This document shows positions 1 to 9,926 of a DNA stretch of 23,315 nucleotides, piece after piece. The notes beneath the pieces are model-generated. The model worked only from the letters and a program-made list of their open reading frames with translations, was not told where the DNA came from and did not search any database. Made by a program: the position numbers and the translations under genes. The stretch is from Bondarzewia mesenterica (Eukaryota; Basidiomycota; Agaricomycetes; Russulales; Bondarzewiaceae), in the NCBI GenBank assembly GCA_004802705.1, contig SGPL01000517.1, forward strand, positions 1-23,315, written 5' to 3'. Numbering within the stretch: position 1 is the stretch's first letter; every line of letters begins with the position of its first letter.

Positions 1-1044
1 GTCAAGTCGGCGGTCATGAACTAGACTCCAATTATTAATCTGCTTTGAGATCTTGTACAAACAAGACCTTTTACAGATACACAACACCCGCTCACCCCGT
101 ATTCTTGTTCAATACAAGATCAACAGAATAAACATAACAACCTTCCTCAAAACGAACAACTAGGCTTCTCCAGGAAAGAAGGAAAACCTGAGTTAAGTCT
201 AGGCACTGAAGCACTCACTTGGCACCTTTGGGTTGTTTTTTCCATCCACGTGTAGCCTTCCCACTGCTTCTGCGCACAACACTGTGCGGGCTAGATGGGT
301 GAGGTGAGGTTTACGGCTGACACCCAGAGCAAACTGAGGCCATGTTCATTGTACATAAAGAAGAGACTGAATTATTCATTGTGGAGGAGTAGATTTCGAA
401 CTGAAAAAGTGAATAGATGAGATGCACGTAGATAAGATTCAATGACTAGAGTCGAATTAAGGAAGATGATGAATGGGCAGTCATATATGAGCCAAAAGGG
501 GAGAATTTGGTGGTTCAGCTAGGCTAAAGAATTTGAGGAGGAAGAAGGACTGAAAGGACGAACCATGAGCAAAGATTCTACAGAAAATTGAGAAGATGGA
601 GGCAGAGATCACAGGATAGGGGTAGCAGACTGAGCAACAAAGAGGACAGAGGGAGGTGGTTCAGACAGAGGTAGGAATGATTAAGGCATTAGAGGAGTGG
701 GGTGAGTAATAGACATGGAGAGGATGAGGATAAAAAATGCCTCACTTACCTAGCTTTTATATCACCATGCTTGTGCGCATCTCCTCTCTTGTTCTTCTGA
801 TTTTCTTTACCATTTTGTTCCTTGTGCCTTGCCTTTCTTGTCTCAATTCCTCTAGTGCTAGATAATCACTGCATCTAGCTATTTGCTTCCTTCCAATCTT
901 CTTTCTTGATTGCTGTCTTTCTTGTTACCACCTCAAAATTACCTGTTCAGAACCCTTTTTGATTAACTCATGATCATGGCTCCTTGCTCAAGATCTGCTC
1001 TAATCGGACTTTGTTGTTATGAGCATCATGCTATTGTAATAGGT
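1..1044. other. AT-rich non-coding stretch, probable retroelement tail
   Basis: I find no gene here. Frames on both strands are broken by frequent stops. The minus strand continues directly from the gag relic at 1045-3165 and is rich in Lys/Glu codons around 780-930, as a decayed gag C-terminus or linker could be, but I cannot align it to a named domain. Positions 370-760 are purine-rich on the plus strand. The left edge (1-200) might belong to an LTR, but no matching second copy was recognised in the window. Confidence 0.35.
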
Positions 1045-1665
1045 TTCAAATAATTTTGGGATATGACATCGTGGTGATTGCAGTGCCTAGTAAATCAGCA
1101 GGAGTGGGTGTAGAGTGATCATAGTAGATGTTTGGCAAGACATTGAGAAGAAGCTAGCCTCGAGCAATTTGTCCTAGATTGTAGTAATGTCATCCATTGA
1201 TGTGCTCCTTCAGCTAGAGCCTAGAAATACTTCACAAAATGAATGCTCCAAATGATAGGATGATCTTGCCTTTAGGATTGCACCTGCAATTGCCCTAATG
1301 AATATAGTCTTTGACCTCAGGGCATTCTCACATATAATGTCCAGCATTGCTGTAGAAGGTATAATGACCAGTGGTTTTAGGGTTCAGAGGGGGACAAGGG
1401 GGTGCGGTAGCTTATTGACCATTAAGGGCCTTGACGAAGGTCTTTGTGATACATTCGAACATAGTCGCGAGGTCTTCCTTTTTGATGTTAGTGGCTTGGA
1501 TGATGGGTGCAATTGATAGTAATGAGAAAATATCAGTCAGTTGAACTATTGAAGTGGTGCTATGAAGCACAAATCACGCAGCATCATGGACTTCTTAAAC
1601 ATCATACAGATCATCCAAGAAATGATCGGAAGACTTGAGCTGCAGGCGTTGTGAAATGCACACCT

Positions 1666-2692
1666 CATCTACAAAAACCTCACTTGTGAATAAGATGTTA
1701 TTCATACTTATTCATTTTAGTTTAGTTTTTTTCTTGTATTCTAATTTGACATTAATTTATATCTAATTTAATGCTTATTCATATCTAATTAAAAGCAAAT
1801 TACTTTTATAATATAATCAATGAATGATGAAATAATAGTTTTAAAGTAAAATATAATTTCTCTATTTAATTCAGTTTAAACTTCATTTTTAAGCAATAAA
1901 TTTATTTATAATTAAATTTTGAGCAGTCTTAAATACAGTTTTTGAGTTAATTTTTGACATGTAAGTAAGCTATTAATTGAATTAGCAAGTGTTAGAGCTT
2001 TAAAATATAGTAGCTGAGCTTAACAATTATCACTAACTCACAATATTAATACCCTAATTATAATTGAGCATAAATATAACTGACCAAAGCATATTGTATG
2101 GTTAATATTGATCAGTGTAGTCATTATTAAGTTTTGCATTTATTGACTAAGTCAAAGTAATTATCAATCAAAAATCTTCAGATTTTAGCTCTTCTTATCG
2201 AAACCTTTTTGATGATGTATATTATGTATAGGGTTGATGCATGAAAAAATGATAATAGCCAATAATGTCAGGCAGTTATGAAATTTTGTTATAAGTCAAG
2301 TTGAGGTCTATATATAAGGTTATGTGTGATAATAATTACAAGCTGAAGTGGTGTAGTGGTTAAGAATAATGAGGTAATATCTTGAAGAAGTGAAATGCAA
2401 GAGGCTTTAGATTTAAACATGATAAATGGCAAAAAAGGGTAAAAAGTCGAAATTAAAAGATAACAAAGGATAAGTGAAGTTAAAAGTGAGAATTAATTTT
2501 ACTCTTACATTAATAATAAATCAGGCTTATTTGACAATAATTTATTGTATACTTATTTGATGCTTATTTGCTGCTTATTTGCTGCATATTAGACTACCAT
2601 TGAAAAGGAGAGATAAGTTAAAATAGAGAATCACTTATTGATTGTTATTACATCTTATAATATTTTATTTACAAATGAGGTTTTTGCAGATG
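1666..2692. mobile_element. Non-autonomous ~1.03-kb TIR element inserted in gag
   Basis: The ends form terminal inverted repeats. The first 35 bases (from CATCTACAAAAACCTCA) match the reverse complement of the last 35 (from CATCTGCAAAAACCTCA) at 30 positions, and all five differences are transitions. The gag relic stops on one side and resumes on the other, which supports an insertion. The interior is extremely AT-rich, has no ORF of note, and contains short tandem repeats such as TGCTTATTTGC twice at 2561-2582. TCAT occurs at 1665-1668 and again at 2693-2696 and could be a target duplication, but the exact boundary is ambiguous. With no transposase inside, it is MITE-like; the superfamily is not clear to me. 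A tRNA-like segment lies at 2349-2418. Confidence 0.6.
2340..2430 (+). ncRNA. tRNA-like (SINE-head-like) sequence, decayed
   Basis: TGGTGTAGTGG at 2349-2359 matches all eleven positions of the RNA polymerase III A box (TRGYNNARNNG) and continues as TTAAGA, as in many eukaryotic tRNAs. About 50 nt later GATTTAAAC at 2410-2418 matches a B box (GWTCRANNC) at 7 of 9 positions, with the invariant C lost. The spacing fits a tRNA-derived promoter. No good cloverleaf remains, so this is not a functional tRNA. A tRNA-derived SINE head is the best reading, lying inside the TIR element; chance resemblance is possible. Confidence 0.4.
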
Positions 2693-3165
2693 TCATAGTT
2701 TGGCGTAGAAGTTTCAAGTGAAGGCACGACTTTGTTCAGGAACAGAGGTGACCATTTGCGATAAGGAATGTGGTGATGTTGAGGAACTGATGATGGTATT
2801 CACCTAGGTCACCAATAGAGAGAATACTGATGTGAGAGCATTCGCCTATGAGCTTGTCTATATCTGCGATGAACTATTTTTTATCTTCTTCAGCTCTAAG
2901 GTACAGCTTGTAGATTGCTGCCTTGAAGGCATTGTAGGTCTTCTCTAGATCTATATATTCAGCTAGAGACTTCCAAAGTTTGCACATGTTGATATCGAGA
3001 AATCAGCAAGCATGGGTTTTCTTTTCATCATCATCTATAACCTCAGATCAACTGAAGTGAAATTCAAGGTCAGTGAAGTAGTGACAGAGTTTATAAGATT
3101 GTTTGATGTCAAAGCTAAGTGCAGTGCAATCACTGTGCACAGGCATGAAAGGAGTTATAGTGGAG

Positions 3166-4749
3166 CAAACAAAGACTTGTGAGAGTGTGGCAGAGGACTG
3201 TGACATAAAATTGCTGAAAAGCGATGTGTAATGGAGTCAGGGCGATAAATCAAAGGAGGATGGATTAGAATCTAGCGGTAATATCAGAGGTAGTGAAATA
3301 GGCAGAGTTATACAGTAAAAAGTATTGATAGATTGTGAAGATAGAGATAGCAATGGTGATGCGATATTGTAGTGATGAGAGAGATGTTCTAGTATGATGT
3401 CATCATCTGAGAAGAGCGAAGTGTCAGTGAGATTCTGAGGGTTTTAAAAAACAGTGATAAATTCTTATTGAAGATCACAAGCAGCGATAAGTCGAGATAA
3501 ATAGTGTTGGCCTTCAATAACTATCTTAAAAACTCACCCCTCATAGTGGGCTCTAAAATGATACACTCATGATGCCTCTAGGGGAGAAACAACACTCCAA
3601 AAGATACCATAGGTGATATACAAGAGGGTGAGTCGAATAGATGTTTGCTGCAAAGATATAGGTGTATGAGTGGATGGATATAAAAAACATAAGAGCATGT
3701 GATCAGGTGCGATATTAGAGCGATATTTTGATAAAGGTATGAAGTCAGTGTAATATTTGTGGTCAAAGGTTCGAGATGTTATAGAATGGAAAGATGACTA
3801 GGATATAGAGACAAAACATGGTGATAGAGATTGATGAGTGATGTCAATGAGATGAAGTCTCCAAGATAGTAATAAATTACAGCAATGTCAAAGGTCACAA
3901 TAAATTGTAGCAAAGTCAAAGTCAAAGTCAAAAGTCACAGGTCATAGTCACAATCACAGTTTGCACAGGTGAAATGAGGTCTGAAGTCTGAAGACTGATC
4001 TGGTATTTTGCAAAGAGGTATTGTAGCTTATATACTGAGCGGAGAGTGGAGAAGAGAGACTGAAAGATATAGTGAACATTGTATGATGAAGGTAGAAAAT
4101 GAGTGAACAAGAGTGAAGTTAGAGCAGGAAGAATGAAAATGAAAAATAGGAACAGGAATGCTCAGTGACCAGTAATCTAGCATCGAGTTCAAAGGGAAGC
4201 AAAAGCATGTAAGATCAAAAGCTAAAAGGTAATCTGTCAAACTCGATAGGCGCCCTGTAAAGTCTCCTAAAAATAACATGTGATAAAACATTGGAACGGA
4301 GGAGCATGTGCTCTGAGTGATATCAAATCAGAATGAGTTGTGGGCAATATTGCAAATAGTTGGCCAATCATACTAAAAGCCATCGAGCTGAACAAATGAG
4401 CTTGAGTGCTGCTCAGCATGATCGATCGTAGAGGTCCAACACATATAGAAGGTCTAGAGCATGACAAGGAAAGGTCTCGTGATTAGGGGTTGAAGCAGCT
4501 AAGATGAGGTGAAATCACAAAAGATCGCAAAAGGTCGATAGAGATTGCAAGGCATCGCAACTGGATGAAGATGGTGAAGGTTTTGGATTTAAAACTAGAA
4601 GGTAAAAATGATAGTCTCCAAAGCTAAAAAGTAGGGGTGCTCATCAACACTTTAGACATTCTTTAAATTAGTGACTAGTTTCACTGCATCAGAAGCAGCG
4701 CTTTTCTTCTATATACTTTTTTTATCTTTGTCAAAAAGGGTATTGATGA
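3166..4749. other. Gene-less retroelement-derived stretch
   Basis: No intact coding region is visible. On the minus strand this lies upstream of the gag relic, so it should hold that element's leader and perhaps its LTR. At about 3550-3570 the minus strand reads TGTATCATTTTAGAGCCC, which loosely resembles an initiator-tRNA primer-binding site, but the match is poor. Several open frames of 60-90 codons on the minus strand (3578-4467) have hydrophobic, low-complexity translations and no recognisable domain. Two ambiguous bases (N) occur at 4752 and 4754, just beyond the right end. Confidence 0.4.
3911..3935 (+). repeat. (CAAAGT)n microsatellite
   Basis: CAAAGT occurs three times in tandem, followed by CAAAAGT. 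The repeat sits inside a longer stretch (3871-3960) of imperfect AAAGTC/GTCACA repeats. It lies in retroelement-derived AT-rich sequence, with no evidence of function. Confidence 0.7.
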
Positions 4750-5573
4750 CANGNACTCATGCCTTTCTTTTTCCTTTCTTTTCTCTGTCAACGTCCATAG
4801 CATCGAAGTCACATAGTTTTTGGCCCTTGGGCCTCTAGCCTTATTTATAAACTGAGACTGGTTTATCTCTCATTAGAAATGCTTATAGCTTGTGTCACTG
4901 ATTATTCACTTGAGCAGCATTCTTATACTACTTGGCTATCATACTGAGCATGAGTATCTTTCTGTAGACTTCTTTGATGACTGACAAATTAAGTGCTTTC
5001 ATAAAGTACTTGATAAGCACTGTGTCTTCTTTCATCCCTAATTTGGTGATCACATTCCTGAACTCAGCAATAAAATCATCTGCTATCCTTTTCCCTTGCC
5101 TGATGTAGTCAAGTTTCATCCTAACATTGGTAGCGATGTTTGCATCACTAAACTATATGACAAAGCTATTTTCAAAGCTTATTCAAGTTCCATAATTGCC
5201 TTTGTTTTCTATTTCTTCAACTATGAGGCACTTTCATGTCTCGACTATGCCTCCTTCAAGGTAAAAGAGCATGAAGAGAATTTTGCGCTGTTCACCAAGT
5301 ATCTCAGCATTATTTTGGAATTCTTTGAGCTTAGCCCTAAAATACATTTTACATTCTAGAAGGAATAACTTAGAGTTCTCCTGTTTGTCATCAAACAGAG
5401 TAGGCATTTTTACTTTAGAACCTAACTTTTTAGATGAGGGTGCAATAGACATGTTGTGTAATAGTGGTGGAGGTGAAGGTGGTAGTGAATTGAGTGAAAG
5501 GAGGTTTGTTAGTTTAAGTAAAGGAGAGTTCATCTGGCTAAGAGACAGTAGTGGTGGTGTGGGTGAACCTTGA
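4750..5573 (-). pseudogene. Ty3/gypsy-type Gag relic
   Basis: On the minus strand the order of motifs matches a Ty3/gypsy Gag polyprotein. The segment KMPTLFDDKQENSKLFLLEC then MYFRAKLKEF (about 5430-5320) is the typical start of the capsid-like domain. After frame breaks around 5150-5240 it resumes with MKLDYIRQGKRIADDFIAEF and RNVITKLGMKEDTVLIKYFM (5119-4985), and then a short DAMDVDRE-like segment near 4800-4770 where a linker before the zinc knuckle is expected. No intact zinc knuckle, protease or reverse transcriptase follows. In-frame stops and frameshifts make it non-functional. It shares no motifs with the gag relic at 1045-3165, so two families are present. Confidence 0.72.
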
Positions 5574-7080
5574 TTTAGTCTGGGTGGTGGAATAAAAGTT
5601 GTTATGAGAGAGTCATTCTGAAGTTCCTAGTGGATACTTCATTGTGGAGAGTCTAAAGGTGGGCTGCTGAGCCTAAATGACCTAAGTGGTACGTTTTTTC
5701 AGTTTTCTGTACAAAGTGCTGCTAAGGATATTATAGTCCCTCCTTAGATTTTAGTAAATAATAAGTTTCCTATTTTAGCAAATATCCAGGAGCAGTGCTG
5801 AGTGCCATAGTAGATGAGATAGATGGGTTTCTCCCTGTTTATAAGGATATCAGGATTCATTTGTGAGAGGTAGTTCTTTGCTAATGCACTATATCTGCCT
5901 TCCAAGGAGATCTGGATCCCTTCTGATAATGTGCTCTTAAAAGCTATGATACTTGTCTTCTTTTGAACTATAGGCACTTGCACTACCTACATTGATGATG
6001 CTGCTATCTACCATCACTTCAGTGCTCCTTGATGCTTCTTCAAAGATTAACTATCTCAGACAATTTGTTGCTCAGGTTTTTTAAGCCTTCAAGTGCAACA
6101 AGATAGTCTATAGCCTACAGTCCTTGTTCAGATTTGGATGTCATTTGTGAGAGCTTGATATAGTTGTCAAGATGCTCGAGTTTTTTATGACTTGATTTAA
6201 TAGTCTTTTCTAGTCATGCCTTATTTAAGACAGGTTGAGGATTCAGGCAGATGCTAGCTACGAGCTAGGTTAAATGATATGGCTATGTCAAAAGGCTAGA
6301 GTTATGGCCCAGTATTTTATTGCAAGCATGTCTAGCTAATTATAGCAAAAGATAAAAGATATCAAGCTAAAGAAATGAGATAGAGGATCTTGATATAAAT
6401 AGCCATTGCTACGGCGCACAAACTAGATGATGTAATACTATAAAAGTGTAGGGTAAAAAGGCTGATGTAGATAAAGGAGATCATAGCTAGCTGGGCTGCC
6501 TCATTGGGAGTGAAATATGTAATGCGTTCATGATAAGTAAAAGAAATATATATGTCATTCATGATATCACTCATGTATAGTATTACTGATAGTCTCACAC
6601 TCTGCCTTAGTAAATACAGTCATTTCTCCACATCTCAAGATAATTGAGTCTCACACTCTGCCTAGGTTTTAACACTCTTTACTATCATATGAGTTTGCCA
6701 ATAGCAACAATAGGTAAATTTGATCAAGAACTACTTAATCATCACTATTTCTATATGCTACACATGAGTAATAACCTGCATGGGATTCAGTCAGTAATCA
6801 AAAAAAATGACTACAGTTATGAATCCTTGGTACATGAGTGTACACACCAGGAGAATGAAAGAAAAAGCAACATAAATTATGAGGTCAGTGAAGTATCCAT
6901 CCAAGGGGATGGCATCACCTCCCCATAAGGCCTGATCTTGTCTGGCATGTTTAAGAGTTGCCCCTCCCTCCAACCCTAGTTTTTTTTTTTATTCCCACCA
7001 CTCACCCCCTTGGACGCATCCTGAAAATGATAAGTCTTGAAAAAAAAGAAATGAGGCTGAGAAGCAAGTACTCATTTAAG
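5574..7080. other. Gene-less retroelement-derived stretch with orphan open frame
   Basis: No intact gene is recognised. On the minus strand a 79-codon frame at 5744-5983 is uninterrupted; it could be the part of the element preceding the gag relic, but I do not recognise a domain in it. Frames at 6362-6598 (minus) and 6644-6928 (plus) are hydrophobic or low complexity and unconvincing. A run of 13 T lies at about 6980-6993. CpG stays rare until about 7.0 kb, where the gene-rich part begins. Confidence 0.35.
6300..6663 (-). repeat. LTR-like region with 17-bp direct repeat
   Basis: AGTCTCACACTCTGCCT occurs at 6591-6607 and again at 6647-6663. Read on the minus strand, the stretch below this repeat contains TATTTATA-like sequence near 6395-6405 and CAATAAAA near 6320, in promoter-then-polyadenylation order as in an LTR. 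It lies upstream of the Ty3/gypsy gag relic in that element's direction, where a 5' LTR is expected. No second LTR copy was identified in the window, so the boundaries and the assignment are tentative. Confidence 0.35.
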
Positions 7081-7528
7081 TCGGGGTAGACAGTAACTTA
7101 AGGAGGAGCAAAATGTATGAGGAAAACATGCATATGCAAAGGCAGGGTGGTGAAGATGTTGATTGAGAGGAAGAGAAAGAGGGATAAAAGAGGGGTGCGG
7201 AGGTGCAGATCGTAAATAAATACATCGGTGGTAAGTAAGTAGTAACTAACCAATGAGACATCATGTGTCCATCAGACCGAGCAGCAATGACTAGCAGAAA
7301 GAAGAGAAGAGGCACCAAGCAGTGATGAGAAGACAAAGACAGTGACTACAGAAACAGCGAACACCAGAATCATCATAAATAAGATCAAACCAAAATGCAG
7401 GAACATTGAAGCAACAAAAGGATAAATGACGGAGAGATGATGGCAAGCAAAAGAAAACAGCGGCGCAGACCAATGGCCGTTTCGTTTGAAACACTCTGGA
7501 CTATCGCCGTCCGACAAATAAGGAGCGC
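7081..7528. other. 3' flank of the Opi1 gene; transition zone
   Basis: Between the retroelement block and the stop codon of the Opi1 gene, base composition becomes mixed. No conserved coding segment is visible. The frames on the minus strand at 7076-7532 are low-complexity and stop-limited. This presumably holds the 3' UTR and terminator of the minus-strand gene. Confidence 0.4.
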
Positions 7529-9926
7529 TCACCCATCCACGTCCATCTTCGGCGTCCCCCCGTCATCCTCATCCCTCGAAATCTCAGCCTGTCTCTCCTG
7601 CACCTGCCCCTTCGCCTCCTTCGCCTCCTCCCTGTCCCACCTCGTCTCCTGCGCACTCCCAATTCCATTCCCATTGACATGTCCGACACCCTTCTCCCCC
7701 TCTTCCGCAAACATTCCCTTCTTCCCCAACGCCGGTGCCGGCGTCGCTGCACCACTCGCACCTCCACCCAAACTCAACTTCCCAAACTCCACCGCCGACC
7801 CTTGCCCTTCAGGAGCCCCGAAATACGAATCCCCCGAAGCATGCACAAGCGGGCTCAACACCGCTGGCGACCTCAACGGCGGGAGTACCGCCGACCTTAC
7901 CACAGGCGACGACGTGACGCTGGTGCTCGCGCTCGTCAGCACGCTCACGCTTTCCATCCCCCGATGCTGCATCAAAGGTGGCAATCTCTCCCCGTCGCCT
8001 ACATCTCCACTCCCCGCCTGTCCCCCGCCCTGTCTCTGCAATCCCACTACCCGCAGCCGCTCGACCCACGCGTCCGCCCGATCAAGTGAGTCCTTCACAA
8101 CGGCTGTGACCCCCCGCATCATATCCAAGCTCTCCGTCGCGAGCGTCAGGATCCGCTGTGCAGCTTGCGTTGCGGATCCCGCTGTTGGAGGAACCGCAGC
8201 CGAGGGAGCAGAGATGGCACTGCTACTCTGGCGCGAGTGCCGCGGGCTCGACGCGTTCGAGGGCGACACCGGTCGTGAATTTTCTCCACCTCGCTCCCGC
8301 CTCCCATTCCGCCTGGTTCCCCGACCCCGAGCTGGGTTGGCTGCGCCCGCGCTCGGACCATCCTGTTGTCCCTGTCTCCTGGCCGCGCTGGCCCATGCCT
8401 GAGGAAGATGCAATATGAAGCCGCGCACGCGTGCGCGTGCAGGCTCGGGAAGGGCGCCACCTGCGTACTTCGACACGACGTCGACCACCTGTCGAATCGT
8501 GTCGACAACATCGCGTTTGACGTTAGCCAGCTGACGCATATGCTCGGGTGAAATGATTCCGTCAGGATTTATAGCGTTCGGTGATCCTGGTGGAGGCTGC
8601 AGAGATGCCATGAAATCTCGGAGGACGAGAATCTGCCCGTCGATGTGTGTCGTTGCGTACTAAGATGGAACACATTAGTTCGAGTATCATGTTCGAGACA
8701 ATCAAAAGAAAAACGAACGCACCTGTAACCACTGCAGACAATACTTCAGTCTTCGCATGCTCTCCTCACTCACCGCCGCACCAATCCCCCCAGCTTCGAG
8801 CAAAACAGCTTGCCATCGACTGCGTTGTGCAACCTGTCGCTGTTGCTGTTCGCCACTCTCGTCCTGGTCCATGCTGCGTGGACTTTGCACTCGACCATCC
8901 ATACCCCTCATTGGCGATCCTGACGATTTGATATCAGAGAAATGGCTCGAGGCGCACAGAGAACAATGACAAAAGATAAAACTCACCTTCCTTCCCCTCG
9001 TCTCGCACCGCGCTCTCCTCGCGCCCTCTATACCCTCGCGTCATTGACACATCCCGCATCTGCAATCCCGACTCCCAACTTCCGCGCCCACGCTCTATAC
9101 CATCTAGCGCGTTTCCCGATCCCAGATCTTGCTCGTCCAGCACCATTCGGTCTACACTTGCAGGCCGCCGAGCGCCATATCTTCCCAACTACCCCGCACG
9201 TCAACATAATGTCGATCCGAAAAGATCGACGGCACCGAAGGAGATAAAATAGACGCTCACCCTGTCCAATTGTCGACACGCAAACTCATCGAGTTGGTTC
9301 ACAGGCAGCCGGTCCATCACTGGCCTCGAGATACTCTTCACTGACGATTCCATCATCTCTGCGCCATACTATATTCACCCACACATTCATATACCCCAAT
9401 GTCAGCTTAAGCACCGATAAAAGGAGGAAGCCGAAGATAATCATTACCTTGACCACCCGCGAGCTCGCCTTGCTCTGCTCATACGCCCTCAATGCCGTAT
9501 TCACAATCGGCAGCGTCGACATGCGCGATACAAAGTCCGGCGAGTCCATATCTATGGGTTCCTCCGGCGAGAGGACGGGCGACGGCAGTGTCGGCGAAGT
9601 CGACGAAGACGCGATCGACAACGCGGGCGTCGGCTGAAACGCTGTTGGTGATACAGCATCCCATCACAAGCATCCAACAAAAAAGTCATACACCGAAGAA
9701 GAAGGGTAAAAATAAAACGGAAAATGTCAGCTGATGTACGACAAAGGAAAAACGGAATGGACGCACAACTGGCACTTTGTGACTGAGCCGCGGCGACCGC
9801 CGCGTGCGAGGCAACCGCCCGACTCCGCATATCGCCCAGCGCCCTCACAGCGATCCGCACACTCTCATCCTCGTCCTCAATCGTCCGCTGTCTCATTTGC
9901 TGCGTCTGCATCGCGCTCGTGCTCAT
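7529..9926 (-). CDS. OPI1: Opi1-family transcriptional regulator of phospholipid genes
   Basis: Predicted 663 aa; complement(join(7529..8659, 8723..8919, 8987..9188, 9261..9368, 9448..9641, 9767..9926)). All exon phases agree. Introns are 63, 67, 72, 79 and 125 nt. The family in yeast represses inositol and phospholipid biosynthesis genes and is held at the ER by phosphatidic acid; I infer a similar nuclear role here. Conserved blocks are EDESVRIAVRALGDMRS (residues ~18-34), DFVSRMSTLPIVNTALRAYE (~87-106), MESSVKSISRPVMDRLPVNQ and EFACRQLDR (119-154), GGIGAAVSEESMRRLKYCLQ then YATTHIDGQILVLRDF (~265-303), and VKRDVVDTIRQVV then VSKYAGGALPEPAR (~334-366). The C-terminal ~280 residues are Ser/Ala/Gly-rich and poorly conserved. 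The start is the first ATG after in-frame TGA-TAA. The first intron uses acceptor CAACAG, because the AG eight bases further would break the frame. I see no clear FFAT ER-tether motif. Splice details are inferred; the family call is strong. Confidence 0.9.

Larger units (their letters stand above)
1045..3165 (-). pseudogene. Decayed LTR-retrotransposon Gag, split by an insertion
   Basis: This is a degenerate gag-like gene read on the minus strand. It is recognisable piecewise from about 3165 down to 2693 and again from 1665 down to about 1045. Visible blocks, in order, are an N-terminal segment with DDEKKTHACWFLDI, then KTYNAFKAAIYKLY, then DIDKLIGE and SIGDLGEYHHQF, then after the insertion SQRLQLK, a zinc-knuckle-like GHYTFYSNAGHYM region, PKGKIILSFGAFI, and finally LKEHING with GQIARG. 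From memory these follow the order of a Gag family common in agaricomycete genomes. Several stops sit where a Trp or Gln codon is expected (TGA for TGG, TAG for CAG), so G:C to A:T change explains much of the decay. A 1-kb TIR element at 1666-2692 separates the halves. It cannot encode protein. Family assignment (Ty3 or Ty1 type) is uncertain because no pol was recognised. Confidence 0.65.

Noticed and set aside
3911..3960. CRISPR-like array
   Set aside because: The repeats are a 6-bp microsatellite without unique spacers, and the genome is eukaryotic.
3578..4467. Minus-strand small genes with hydrophobic translations
   Set aside because: They are AT-rich frames with Phe/Leu/Ser bias inside retroelement debris, with no domain and no splice continuity.
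7437..8402. 321-codon plus-strand open frame
   Set aside because: It lies antisense to the last exon of the Opi1 gene. Its translation is low-complexity Pro/Ser/Ala with no domain, while the minus strand carries conserved Opi1 blocks.
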